The notes under the pieces: generated by a model
What the model was told of the DNA's origin: nothing
Database searches by the model: none
The model's input: the letters and a program-made list of their open reading frames with translations, nothing else
Origin: a bacterium
GTDB taxonomy: Bacteria > Hydrothermota > Tepidihabitantia > Tepidihabitantales > Tepidihabitantaceae
Direction of reading: 5' to 3'
Length of the DNA stretch: 55,814 nucleotides
NCBI GenBank assembly: GCA_035505375.1
Contig: DATJQV010000086.1
Span: forward strand, 1 to 55,814
Shown: positions 22,883 through 30,971 of the stretch, in pieces
Position numbering within the stretch: position 1 is the first letter of the stretch
Layout of the letters: each line of letters opens with the position of its first letter
Translations under genes and position numbers: made by a program

Positions 22883-23485
22883 ATGGTTGAGCGTAAGAAG
22901 CTTGCCACGGCGTTCCGCGCCCAGGGTTGGGTGCTGACGGCCGCTCAGCTTGCAGGGCTTGGCGTCTATCCGCGGCGGCAGCAGGAGCTGCTGGCTGCGG
23001 GCTGGATGGAGCGCGTCGGCCGCGGGCTCTATCGGTGGCAGGAGGCGGACATCACCGAGCAGCACAGTCTGGTCATCGCGCAGCGGCTGGCGCCGCGCGG
23101 CGTGGTTTGCCTGGTCTCTGCCCTCGTGTTCCACCGGCTGACGACCCAGCGAACGCCGGAGGTGTGGATGGCCTTTGAGCGAGACAGGGACAAGCCTCCG
23201 GCAAGACCGGCGGTCAGGATGCACCCGGTAAAGTTCTCCGGCCCCGCCTTCCGGGAGGGCATCGAGCAGCACCGGGTCGAGGCTACTGAGCTGCGCGTGT
23301 ACTCGGTTGCCAAGACCGTGGTGGACTGTTTCAAGTTCCGGAACAAGGTCGGCTTGGACGTGGCGCTGGAGGCGCTGCGCGAGGGTTGGCGCGAGCGGCG
23401 GTTCGTGATGGATGATATCACGCGGCTGGCCCGTCTGCTCCGCGTAGCGAACGTCATGCAGCCATACATCGAGTCGCTGGTGTGA
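22883..23485 (+). CDS. abiEi: AbiEi-family antitoxin/transcriptional regulator
   Basis: 200 residues. The N-terminus is a winged-helix-like region (TAAQLAGLGVYPRRQQELLAAGWMERVGRGLYR), and the C-terminal part carries the AbiEi pattern (YSVAKTVVDCFKFRNKVGLDVALEALREGW). Known: AbiEi is the antitoxin and autorepressor of the type IV AbiE toxin-antitoxin and phage-abortive system. Its last 4 nt overlap the next gene (GTGA). The promoter places the transcript start at the ATG. The antitoxin is intact although its partner gene carries a stop codon. Confidence 0.9.
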   Translation: MVERKKLATAFRAQGWVLTAAQLAGLGVYPRRQQELLAAGWMERVGRGLYRWQEADITEQHSLVIAQRLAPRGVVCLVSALVFHRLTTQRTPEVWMAFERDRDKPPARPAVRMHPVKFSGPAFREGIEQHRVEATELRVYSVAKTVVDCFKFRNKVGLDVALEALREGWRERRFVMDDITRLARLLRVANVMQPYIESLV

Positions 23486-24420
23486 AGCGTCCCGCTCCGA
23501 CTGCCTTCGCCAGTTCAGTTCGAGATCGTCTGAAGGTAATTGCCGACCGTCGGCGCGAGGACTTCCAGGATGTGCTGCTGCGCTTCGGGGTCGAGCGGCT
23601 GCTGTATCGTCTCTGCCGTTCGGAGTGGCGGGACCGGTTTGTGTTGAAGGGGGCGATGCTCTTCGCCGTCTGGGCCGAGCGGCCGCATAGGGCTACGCGA
23701 GACGTGGACCTCTTGGGGTTCGGAGAAGTGACGGTTGCGGCGATGGAGCGCATCTTCCGTTCGCTCTGCTCAATGGAAGTCGAGCCGGATGGTTTGGTCT
23801 TTCGCGCCGCCACGGTCGCCGGAGAGCGTATTCGCGTCGGCCGCGGGTACGAGGGAGTTCGCATTACCCTGCGCGCCGAGCTCGCGCGAGCGGTGATTCC
23901 GCTTTAGGTCGACATCGGGGCCGGCGACCGCGTCGTGCCTCCGCCGGAGCTCGTTGCACTGCCTACACTTCTGACCATGACGGCCCCGCGACTCCGGGTC
24001 TACTCGCGTTACAGCGTCGTCGCCGAGAAACTCGAGGCACTCGTCGAGAAGGGGCTGGCCACGAGCAGAATGAAGGACCTTGTCGACATTCTGTTCCTGA
24101 GCCGCACGCACGGATTCGATGGCCCGACTCTCGTTCGCGCGATTGCATCGACATTCGACCGTCGCAAAACGCCCTTTCCTGCGGGAATACCCGAGGCCCT
24201 CGGGGACGCGTTCGTCTCGTCGTCGGCAAAGGATGCCCAGTGGCGGGCGTTCGTGCGCAGGAGCCGTCTGGTTGACGGCGTATCCGGGCTGGACGACGTT
24301 GTCCCGGTGCTGCGCGATTTCCTGCTGCCACCACTTGCTGCGGCGCGCGACGGCGCGCGCTTCGCACCGCAGTGGATACCGGGCAAGGGCTGGCGGGTGC
24401 GCGGGACAACCAGCGGCTGA
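23482..24420 (+). pseudogene. abiEii: AbiEii nucleotidyltransferase toxin interrupted by one amber codon
   Basis: One frame from GTG 23482 to TGA 24418-24420 would give about 312 residues, but TAG at 23905-23907 splits it after residue 141. The first part has FVLKGAMLFAVW and RATRDVDLLGFG, the nucleotidyltransferase core. The part after the stop resumes at once with VDIGAGDRVVPPP, VVAEKLEALVEKG and SRMKDLVDI, typical of the AbiEii second half. In relatives the residue before V/I-D-I-G-x-G-D is usually Gln, so a single CAG-to-TAG change explains the break. Probably inactive; readthrough or a sequencing error is possible. Confidence 0.85.
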
Positions 24421-24547
24421 CGGAACAGCAGTCGATACGCCGATGGTCAGGACAGGGCCAAGCCAAACACCTGCTCGTGGATCGGGACCAGCACTTCCGG
24501 CCCGCGGCCGGAGCGGGACGACCGACGGCTCACAGCAAACGGCCATT

Positions 24548-24693
24548 GGCGGACGGGGATGACGGCTGGCAGCCTACAGCCAGCAGCTCACAGCCGACAG
24601 CAGACAGCAGACTGTCATGGCAGGACGGGAACGGGCCTGGGCGCGGAATCTACAGCCAGCACAAGCACAAGCTGAAGCGCAAGCCGCAGACGG
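24548..24693 (+). repeat. Right direct repeat flanking the AbiE module
   Basis: Partner of 22606-22732. It contains additional short CAGC/CAGA-rich repeats (GCTCACAGCCGACAGCAGAC). The two copies suggest that the AbiE cassette was inserted between, or duplicated with, this element. Confidence 0.75.
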
Positions 24694-24888
24694 CATTTCG
24701 TTCTGATAGGCAACTCCTGGCACGCGGGACGCGGGCAGATTTCGGGCCAAAAGCAGCAAAAAGAACTGAAGGCTTAGTGATTCTCCCCGGGAGGGCGTAA
24801 CCTGGTCACTATCAGTCGGTTAAGCCCTGTTTGGTCGCGGAAAGTCTGCATATAGGGGTCGCCTGGGGGCTAGCCTTTGAAGAAGGAA
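24694..24888. other. Intergenic stretch with no recognised gene
   Basis: No open frame with family resemblance, good ribosome-binding site or promoter is visible. It separates the AbiE right repeat from the phased array that follows. Confidence 0.5.
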
Positions 24889-25177
24889 TAGGTTAAGGTT
24901 AAGGCTAAGGTTAAGAAGCAGGTTTGAAGGGAGCTTTTGGACGAGCTTTGACGCGAGCTTTCGACCGAGCTTTGCGGCGAGCGATGAAAGAAGCGATGCG
25001 CTGAGCTTTGAGGCGAGCGATGCGCGATGTGATGTGACGAGCTTTGAACTGAGCAATGGAAGATGCTATGAAGTAAGCTCTTGAGTATGCATTCTGCGAT
25101 GCTTTCCGGCGAGCCCTGAGACGAGCTTTCCAACGTGCTTTCAGATGAGGTTTGCAGCGATGATTCAGCGCAGCGAC
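24889..25177. repeat. Degenerate array with strict 12-bp phase (array 1)
   Basis: A short GGTTAA-type 6-bp tract (about 24891-24915) leads into about 21 degenerate 12-bp units with consensus near GACGAGCTTTGN. The GAG, GTG or GAT block recurs at 24931, 24943, 24955, 24967, 24979, 25003, 25015, 25039, 25051, 25111, 25123, 25135, 25147 and 25159, always a multiple of 12 apart with no indel over 240 bp. The plus frames contain TGA stops. Minus frames are open and would give tetrapeptide repeats, but no start signal supports them. An RHH-PIN module begins about 110 bp later. Confidence 0.8.
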
Positions 25178-25251
25178 AAAGAGAGGGACGATGCAGCGGA
25201 GCGGTCGAAGTCAGAAGTCAGATGCCAGAGGTCAGAGTGCAGAAGTCGGAA

Positions 25252-25280
25252 TTGACAGGCAGGCAGGCCTGTCTTACATT
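25252..25280 (+). promoter_or_regulatory. Promoter of the RHH-PIN module
   Basis: TTGACA (25252-25257), 17-nt spacer, TACATT (25275-25280), 9 nt before the ATG. The spacer is made of GGCAGGCAGGCCTGTC, whose CAGGC/GCCTG palindrome could be an operator for the RHH protein. Confidence 0.65.
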
Positions 25281-25289
25281 GTATTACAT

Positions 25290-25511
25290 ATGAAATCAAG
25301 CACGCTCACCATCCGGCTGGACCCGGACCTCGACCGGCTGCTGACCAAGGCAAGCCGCCGGTCCGGCCGGAACCGCAGTCAGGTCGCCCGGGAAGCCCTG
25401 CGCCGTCAGCTTCGCATCAGCCAGTTCGAGCGGCTGCGTCAGCGGGTGATGCCTTTTGCCGAGGCCCGCGGCTACCTGACTGATGAAGACGTGTTTGCCG
25501 ACGTTTCGTGA
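25290..25511 (+). CDS. Ribbon-helix-helix antitoxin
   Basis: 73 residues. The N-terminus MKSSTLTIRLDPDLDRLLTK is a classic RHH beta-strand and first helix, followed by GRNRSQVAREALRRQL for the second helix. The rest (ISQFERLRQRVMPFAEARGYLTDEDVF) is a toxin-binding tail. Such proteins repress their own promoter and neutralise the partner toxin. It overlaps the PIN gene by 4 nt (GTGA). The ATG at 25290 is preferred over upstream in-frame codons because the promoter ends 9 nt before it. Confidence 0.88.
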   Translation: MKSSTLTIRLDPDLDRLLTKASRRSGRNRSQVAREALRRQLRISQFERLRQRVMPFAEARGYLTDEDVFADVS

Positions 25512-25930
25512 GGGTCTTCCTCGATACTAATGTACTGGTCGCCGCCGTGGCGACGCGCGGCCTGTGCGCCGACGTCTTTCGCGCCGTCCTGGCCTCGCAC
25601 GAGCTGGTCGTCTCGCAACAGGTGTTGGACGAGGTCAGGCGCGTCCTCCGATTGAAGCTGGGAGTCAGGCCGGGCCCGGTTGCCGACTTCATCCGGCTGC
25701 TCGAGCAGGAGGCCGAGGTCGCCTCGCCTGCCCGGCTTCCCGAAATCGAACTGAATGACCGTGACGACCTGCCGATACTTGGGGCGGCGATTGCGGTCCG
25801 GGCAGAGGTGTTCGTCACGGGCGACCGGGAGCTGGTGGAGCTGGTGACGGTCGAGGGCATGCGGATCGTGTCGCCCCGTCAGTTCTGGGAGGGGCTGAAG
25901 TCAGGGCGACCACGCGGCGGCAGAGGCTGA
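25508..25930 (+). CDS. PIN-domain toxin (VapC-like ribonuclease)
   Basis: 140 residues with MRVFLDTNVLVAA, a conserved Glu in QVLDEVRRVL, DDLPILGAA and VFVTGDRELVEL, giving the acidic metal-binding residues of a PIN-domain RNase. Known: the family cleaves RNA, often tRNA or rRNA, when freed from the antitoxin. The gene looks complete, unlike the AbiE and RelE toxins in this window. It starts at a GTG overlapping the RHH gene. Confidence 0.9.
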   Translation: MRVFLDTNVLVAAVATRGLCADVFRAVLASHELVVSQQVLDEVRRVLRLKLGVRPGPVADFIRLLEQEAEVASPARLPEIELNDRDDLPILGAAIAVRAEVFVTGDRELVELVTVEGMRIVSPRQFWEGLKSGRPRGGRG

Positions 25931-25991
25931 CGGCCGGCAGTTAGCGACGTCCGGGCGCGGGACGATCGTGGTCATGTCCCGCCTTGTTGTG

Positions 25992-26049
25992 CTCCTCACC
26001 CCAACCCTCTCCTCATGGAGGAGAGGGAGAGCGGAGCGAAGGTGAGGAG
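25992..26049. repeat. Nested inverted repeat, REP-like
   Basis: Outer arms CTCCTCACC (25992-26000) and GGTGAGGAG (26041-26049) enclose inner arms CCCTCTCCTC (26005-26014) and GAGGAGAGGG (26018-26027). This CTCACCCC...CCTCTCC type is a recurrent intergenic palindrome in many bacteria. A degenerate relative is at about 36940-36990. Confidence 0.75.
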
Positions 26050-26438
26050 GACTAAGTTCTGCGCGTCGCGTTGGTCCGGAAGCGCTTGAACCGATGCCCG
26101 GGGAGGGTATACTCGCAGTGTCGGAGTCAGAACTCCGAAGCCCAAATCCCGAACACCGAGTCAAACTGTACTGGAAGCGACTGAACGGAAGAGTATCCGC
26201 AGGTTGCACAGATTACGCAGATTGAGTGGCGTCGGACCGGAGATTGGCGAGTCATGCAGACGACGCGGATGAAGTGACGGTAAGAGGTCAAGGTCAAGGC
26301 AGAGGAGTAAGTGCAGATGACGCAGATTCCGGCCCGAACCCCGGAACCCTTGAACCCAGGGACCCCGTACGAAATGCATCCGCAGATTACGCAGATTACA
26401 CAGATTTCACGGAACTTGGTACCGTAAGAGGAGTAACT
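26050..26438. other. Intergenic region rich in 9-bp GCAGATTAC-type repeats
   Basis: Runs of a unit close to GCAGATTAC occur around 26205-26224 and 26382-26404, with related GATGACGCAGATT copies between. The frame is open into nrdJ but encodes ADY/DDAD-type repeats, so I treat it as upstream of the true start. Confidence 0.55.
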
Positions 26439-28346
26439 TTGGCAGAGCAGCACAGCGTGTTTCCGAATCAGGCCTCAGAGTTCGTCGCCCTGACCCACTA
26501 TTGCCGGTGGCGTGAGGAGGACGGACGACGCGAGACGTGGGATGAGGTCGTGGACCGCGTCGTTTCGTTCCTGCGCGACCATACGCCGGGTCGCGAAAAC
26601 GTGCCGACCCGGGTCTGGGAACGGATACGGGACGGGCTCGCGACGTTCAGCGTGATGCCGTCGATGCGGCTGGTGGCGACCGCGGGCCCGGTCGTGCTCA
26701 AGGACAATAGCTGCATCTACAATTGCGCCTACTTCCCGATTCGGGACCTGCGATGCTTCTCCGAGTTGATGTTCCTCTTGATGTGCGGTTCGGGCGTCGG
26801 GTTCTCGGTGGAGCGGGAGTTCGTGAACCAGCTCCCGGTGGTGGCGCAGCCGGGCGTGGACAGCCGCGACGATTACGTTATCGAGGATTCACGCGAGGGC
26901 TGGGCCAAGGCGTTCCTTTTCGCCCTCGAAACATGGTTCGCGGGCGAGTCGGTGCACTTCGACTTTTCCCACATCCGCCCGTATGGCGCGCGGCTGAAGC
27001 AGATGGGCGGCAGGGCGTCCGGCTCCGAATCGCTCGTGCGGCTGTTCGCCGACGTCGAGGCAATCGTGCGCCATGCCGCAGGCCGTCGTCTGACGTCGCT
27101 GGAGTGCCACGACATCTGCTGCCTCGTCGCCGAGAAGATAGTCATGGGCGGCAAGCGGCGTTCGGCCATGATTTCGTTCTCGGATATCGATGACGAGGAG
27201 ATGCGCCACGCCAAGGATTTCTCGCGCGGCCCGGTCCCGTCCTACCGGTTCATCGCCAACAACAGCGTCGCCTATACGAAGAAGCCGGACCCGATCGTGT
27301 TCATGAACGAGTGGGCCGCGATGGCCGCCTCGGGCTCGGGCGAGCGCGGTATGCTGAATGTCGGCGCAGTGCCGGTGGCCTGTTCGACGACCCGCAAGTA
27401 CCGCGGCGACGAGCGGACCAATCCCTGCGGTGAGATCATCCTGCGGCCGCACCAGTTCTGCAACCTGTCCGAGGTGGTGCTGCGGCCGGATGACGACATC
27501 GGCATGCTGGTCGACAAGGTGAAGACCGCGGCATGGTTGGGAGTAATCCAAGGAACCTTCACTTTCTTCCCCTTCCTGCGCAAGGAGTGGACGGAGAACT
27601 GCAACGAGGAACGGCTGGCAGGTGTTTCGCTGACCGGGCAGATGGACCATCCCTCGCTCCTGACCGAGAAGGTGCTCGAGCAGTTGAAGACCGTGGTCGA
27701 GCGCACGGTCGAGGAAGCCGCCCGCTGCCTCGGGGTGTCGGCGGCCACCGCCTATACTTGCGTCAAGCCATCGGGCACGGTATCGCAACTGGTCGACTCC
27801 GCCAGCGGACTGCACCCGCGGTGGAGCCGCTTCTACCTGCGCCGGTACCGGATTGCGGCCAACGACCCGGTACTTGCTTTGCTCCGCGCCCAAGGGCTGC
27901 CGTGGGAGCCGGAAACCGGACAGACGCGCGACAACTTCACGACTGCAGTGGTCACCTTCCCGGTCCAGGCGCCCGCGACCGCGGTCTTCCGCGACCAGAT
28001 GGACGCGCTGAAGCAGCTCGACTGGTACCGGAAGGTGCAGCAGCACTGGTGCACGCACAACGCCTCCTGCACGGTGTACGTGAAGCCGGACGAGTGGCTG
28101 AAGGTCGCGAACTACGTGTACGAGCACTGGGACGAGATCGTCGGCGTCACGTTCTACCCCTACACCGACGCTGAGTACGAGCTTGCGCCGTTCGAGGAGA
28201 TAGACGAGGCGACGTACCGCGACCGCGCGGCGAAGTTCCCGAAGCTCGACTTCTCGCAGTTGGGCAAGTTCGAGGCGATGACCGGCGACACGACCACCGT
28301 GGACGTCGAGCCGGCCTGCTTCGCCGGCCGCTGCGAGATCCTGTAG
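26439..28346 (+). CDS. nrdJ: Adenosylcobalamin-dependent (class II) ribonucleotide reductase
   Basis: About 635 residues from a TTG start with AGGAG 5 nt upstream. It makes deoxyribonucleotides without oxygen using B12. Seen: NSCIYNCAYFPIRDL and LLMCGSGVGFSVE at the substrate and active-site region, GERGMLNVGAVPVACSTT, NPCGEI with the thiyl-radical loop, PSGTVSQLVDSASG, and C-terminal CFAGRCEIL with redox cysteines. The pattern is closest to the monomeric RTPR-like subgroup. The frame extends 71 codons further upstream but encodes only low-complexity repeat peptides, which argues against the longer start. No class I or III partner genes are nearby. Confidence 0.92.
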   Translation: MAEQHSVFPNQASEFVALTHYCRWREEDGRRETWDEVVDRVVSFLRDHTPGRENVPTRVWERIRDGLATFSVMPSMRLVATAGPVVLKDNSCIYNCAYFPIRDLRCFSELMFLLMCGSGVGFSVEREFVNQLPVVAQPGVDSRDDYVIEDSREGWAKAFLFALETWFAGESVHFDFSHIRPYGARLKQMGGRASGSESLVRLFADVEAIVRHAAGRRLTSLECHDICCLVAEKIVMGGKRRSAMISFSDIDDEEMRHAKDFSRGPVPSYRFIANNSVAYTKKPDPIVFMNEWAAMAASGSGERGMLNVGAVPVACSTTRKYRGDERTNPCGEIILRPHQFCNLSEVVLRPDDDIGMLVDKVKTAAWLGVIQGTFTFFPFLRKEWTENCNEERLAGVSLTGQMDHPSLLTEKVLEQLKTVVERTVEEAARCLGVSAATAYTCVKPSGTVSQLVDSASGLHPRWSRFYLRRYRIAANDPVLALLRAQGLPWEPETGQTRDNFTTAVVTFPVQAPATAVFRDQMDALKQLDWYRKVQQHWCTHNASCTVYVKPDEWLKVANYVYEHWDEIVGVTFYPYTDAEYELAPFEEIDEATYRDRAAKFPKLDFSQLGKFEAMTGDTTTVDVEPACFAGRCEIL

Positions 28347-28773
28347 TGCGGACAGGGGGCGGATAGACCAGAATTCAGAGACCAGAAACCAGAGTGCAGA
28401 ATTGGCGGACAGTGAGTCTTGCCACCAAGACACCAAGGCACGAAGAGTAGGGAGCAGAATCCAAGCGTTGGGACACATCCGCGACGCGTCCCCTACAAGA
28501 CTGTCCCTGTCTTCCAGAAACCCGAAGCTCGAAACACGAATGACGATTGAAGCTCGAAGGATAGAATGGGGACTGTACCGCTCCAAGTCCGACGCTGGCA
28601 CTCAGTGGGACTGTCCCTGCCTCCCCTCGCGTTCGCAGTCGACACGCCATCTCTGTTGTCGGGCTGAGCTGCAGCTCCATAATAAGGTCGGTCCTCAGGC
28701 CGAGGCGAGCACGAGGTTGAGACGGAGGTCCAGCCGGGGAATCGGCTTCCTGCAGCGGCCGCAGGCGAAGTGC
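28347..28773. other. Intergenic stretch with short dispersed repeats
   Basis: Contains CAGAATTCAGAGACCAG-type repeats (28368-28402), an ACCAAGACACCAAGGCACG tract (28425-28443), and several copies of the GGGACTGTCCC-like core (about 28495, 28570, 28610). No gene is recognised. Confidence 0.55.
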
Positions 28774-28801
28774 TTGACACGAGAGCATTCTTGAGTAAGA
28801 G
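28774..28801 (+). promoter_or_regulatory. Promoter of the exported two-domain protein
   Basis: TTGACA (28774-28779), 16-nt spacer, TAAGAG (28796-28801), with the ATG 8 nt later. The -35 box is perfect and the -10 weak. There is no Shine-Dalgarno sequence. Confidence 0.5.
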
Positions 28802-28809
28802 TTGCTGCC

Positions 28810-30042
28810 ATGAGTAAGATCACTTTCGGCGTTCCGAGGTCGGGTTTCGGTTCCGGTGCCCGCGGTGCGGCCCTTCTTCTTCTGTTCCTTTTGCTCGCTG
28901 CTTCAGCCGGCGGCCAGCAGTTGGACACGATTTTCTTCGACAAGTTCCCGCCCGGCGACACTGGATGGGATCTGCTGAACGACTCCCTCACAGTCATGCA
29001 GCTTGTCGATGGCGGCCTCGTGATCGACCAGCAACTTAATAAGGCGGCTGCTTCGTGGGCTCCGACGCTGCTTGAGCCGCAGCGTGATTTCGTCATCGAG
29101 TGCGTGCTGGAGAACACCGGGGGGAGCGAAGACGCGATGTTCGGCCTCGTGTGGGGCTTGAAGGACGCCGACAACTCGTGGTACTTTCTCATATCAGGCC
29201 AGGGCAATTATCTCGTGGCCAAGTCTTCGCCCGACTCGCTCTTGAAGCTCGCCCGGGGAACCTCCGAGGGCGTCGCCAAGGGTGGCGCGAAGAACCGGTT
29301 GACGGTGAGTCGCCACGCCGATTCGGTAACCTGCTCCGTCAACGGTGCGGCCGTCGCCACTGTTCCCTTCGATTCGGTCTTCGGCACCGGGGTCGGGCCG
29401 ATGGTCGTGGATTCGGCGCGGGTGATCGTGCGTGAGGTCGGAGTCTTTCAGCCGGCAATCCCGGCCCCGCCGGTTCCGTCGGACTGGATGACCATCATGC
29501 ACGAGGACTTCGGGACGAATGCGCGGGGATGGTCCGAGCGCGACAACGACTCGGTCTACCTGTCGCTCCGTGACGGCCGGTACATCTTTGAGCTCAAAGT
29601 GCCGAGCATATCCTGGAACACGCACGCCGAGGCGGACATCAACTCAGCCTACGATTTCGACATCAGCGCGGTCATCGACAAGGTCGGCGGCGTGGACAAT
29701 AACGGCTACGGGATTGCCTGGGGTCATGATTCGGAGGGGAACGGCTTCAAGTTCCTCGTTTCCGGCGACGGCCATTACAAGGTGGCGGGCCCGGACACGA
29801 CGTTCATGAAGTGGACGGCGAGCCCGTTCATTCACAGGGGCAACGCCCGGAACAAGCTGAGCATTCGTCGCACCGGCGAGACGATCAGCTTCTATGTAAA
29901 TGACCGGTTTCTGAACCGTATGCCGTTTTTGCCGTTTGTCGGGCAGGGGCTCGGATTCGACCTCGACAGCAATATCCGCATCGAGGCGACGAGCCTTATC
30001 GTGAAGCAACCGCTCCATCGGATCGGCCGGGTTCATCAGTAG
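28810..30042 (+). CDS. Exported protein with two concanavalin/DUF1080-like domains
   Basis: 410 residues. A long signal peptide (ARGAALLLLFLLLAASAGGQQ, cleavage near residue 37) precedes two similar beta-rich domains, about 40-215 and 225-395. Each has a D/E-D-F/K-F start, an IxGLVWG or GYGIAWG strand, Y-x-F-L-I/V-SG-x-G-x-Y, and R-N/K-L-S/T-x-R followed by S-x-x-V-N. The pattern resembles glycan-binding jelly-roll domains (LamG/DUF1080), so carbohydrate or surface binding is plausible. It stands alone between repeat-rich gaps. Confidence 0.75.
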   Translation: MSKITFGVPRSGFGSGARGAALLLLFLLLAASAGGQQLDTIFFDKFPPGDTGWDLLNDSLTVMQLVDGGLVIDQQLNKAAASWAPTLLEPQRDFVIECVLENTGGSEDAMFGLVWGLKDADNSWYFLISGQGNYLVAKSSPDSLLKLARGTSEGVAKGGAKNRLTVSRHADSVTCSVNGAAVATVPFDSVFGTGVGPMVVDSARVIVREVGVFQPAIPAPPVPSDWMTIMHEDFGTNARGWSERDNDSVYLSLRDGRYIFELKVPSISWNTHAEADINSAYDFDISAVIDKVGGVDNNGYGIAWGHDSEGNGFKFLVSGDGHYKVAGPDTTFMKWTASPFIHRGNARNKLSIRRTGETISFYVNDRFLNRMPFLPFVGQGLGFDLDSNIRIEATSLIVKQPLHRIGRVHQ

Positions 30043-30094
30043 CCGTCGCGCCCGGCGGCGGCTCTAGTACGGAAGTTGCGGGTGAATAGCACCT

Positions 30095-30757
30095 ATGTCT
30101 AACAAGACCATATATCTGAACGACCGGCTGTACGAATACCTGCTGGGTGCTTCGCTGAGAGAACCGGCGGTACTCCGTGAGTTACGCGAGGAGACGCGGC
30201 CGATGCCCGAGGCCGACTGCCAGATTTCTCCTGAGCAAGGGCAGCTCATGGGACTACTGCTGCGGGTGATGGGCGCGAAGCGGGTGCTCGAGGTCGGGAC
30301 CTTCACCGGCTACAGCTCGACCGCCATGGCGCTTGCCCTGCCCGAGGACGGAAAGGTCGTCACCTGTGACCGGAGCGAGGAATGGACCGCTATTGCGCGA
30401 CGGTACTGGAAGAAGGCGGGTGTGGAGCGGCGCATCGAGTTGCGGCTCGGCGAGGCGGAGGAGACGCTGAAGCAGCTCGCCAAGGAACTCGGGCGCGACA
30501 GTTTCGACTTTGCCTTCATCGACGCCGACAAGACCAAGGACGGCATCTACTTTGAGCAATGCCTCGGGCTGGTACGGACCGGAGGCCTCATCGCCATCGA
30601 CAATACCTTGTGGAGCGGGAGGGTGGCGGACCGAGCGAAGCGGGACGCGGATACGAGGGCTATCCGCGCATTCAACGCCGAGCGGGTGAAGGACGAGCGG
30701 ATTGACCTGAGCCTGGTCCCGATTGCCGACGGCCTGACCCTCTGCCGGAAACGCTAG
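30095..30757 (+). CDS. SAM-dependent O-methyltransferase (CCoAOMT-like family 3)
   Basis: 220 residues with an N-terminal helical segment, the SAM motif VLEVGTFTGYSSTAMALALP, VVTCDRSEEW, and DFAFIDADKTKDGIYFEQCLGLVRTGGLIAIDNTLWSG, which carries the metal-binding Asp and Asn of the catechol or caffeoyl-CoA O-methyltransferase family. It is cytoplasmic. Substrates of bacterial members vary widely and cannot be told from sequence. No clear ribosome-binding site precedes the ATG, and it follows the exported protein by 52 nt. Confidence 0.88.
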   Translation: MSNKTIYLNDRLYEYLLGASLREPAVLRELREETRPMPEADCQISPEQGQLMGLLLRVMGAKRVLEVGTFTGYSSTAMALALPEDGKVVTCDRSEEWTAIARRYWKKAGVERRIELRLGEAEETLKQLAKELGRDSFDFAFIDADKTKDGIYFEQCLGLVRTGGLIAIDNTLWSGRVADRAKRDADTRAIRAFNAERVKDERIDLSLVPIADGLTLCRKR

Positions 30758-30971
30758 AAGGCGATAACAGACAATTGAGAAGTCAGAATCCGGAAACCAG
30801 AATTCAGAATCACTGAATCAGACTGGTCAACCACGGATGGACACAGATGCACACTAGTGCCGGTTCAGGATTTCTGACATCTAGCCTCTGACATCTGACT
30901 TCGGCCGGATAACTCCTCTGGTTACACTTTACTTGTAGCCGCCCGCGTCTAGACTGACCGCCGACCACGAG

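Noticed and set aside
23905-23907. Pyrrolysine or other programmed recoding of TAG
   Set aside because: The position is usually Gln in relatives, no recoding element is visible, and other TAG codons in the window act as normal stops.
24891-24915. Telomere-like GGTTAA tract
   Set aside because: Only four units inside an internal region between genes, and continuous with the degenerate array; no sign of a chromosome end.
24820-25133. Two overlapping minus-strand frames across array 1 giving SKLx or HRSP/QSS tetrapeptides
   Set aside because: No ribosome-binding site or promoter; both frames simply follow the 12-bp period. Kept only as an alternative explanation of the array.
24889-25177. CRISPR array
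   Set aside because: Units are contiguous 12-mers without spacers, repeats are degenerate, and no cas genes are present. The same applies to 47372-47647.
26226-26438. Upstream 71-codon extension of nrdJ
   Set aside because: It encodes only repeat-derived ADY/DDAD peptides, and AGGAG precedes the TTG at 26439 where homology begins.
26889-28601. 570-codon open frame on the minus strand
   Set aside because: It is antisense to nrdJ, whose conserved motifs are on the plus strand; composition is Arg/His/Leu-rich as expected of a shadow frame.
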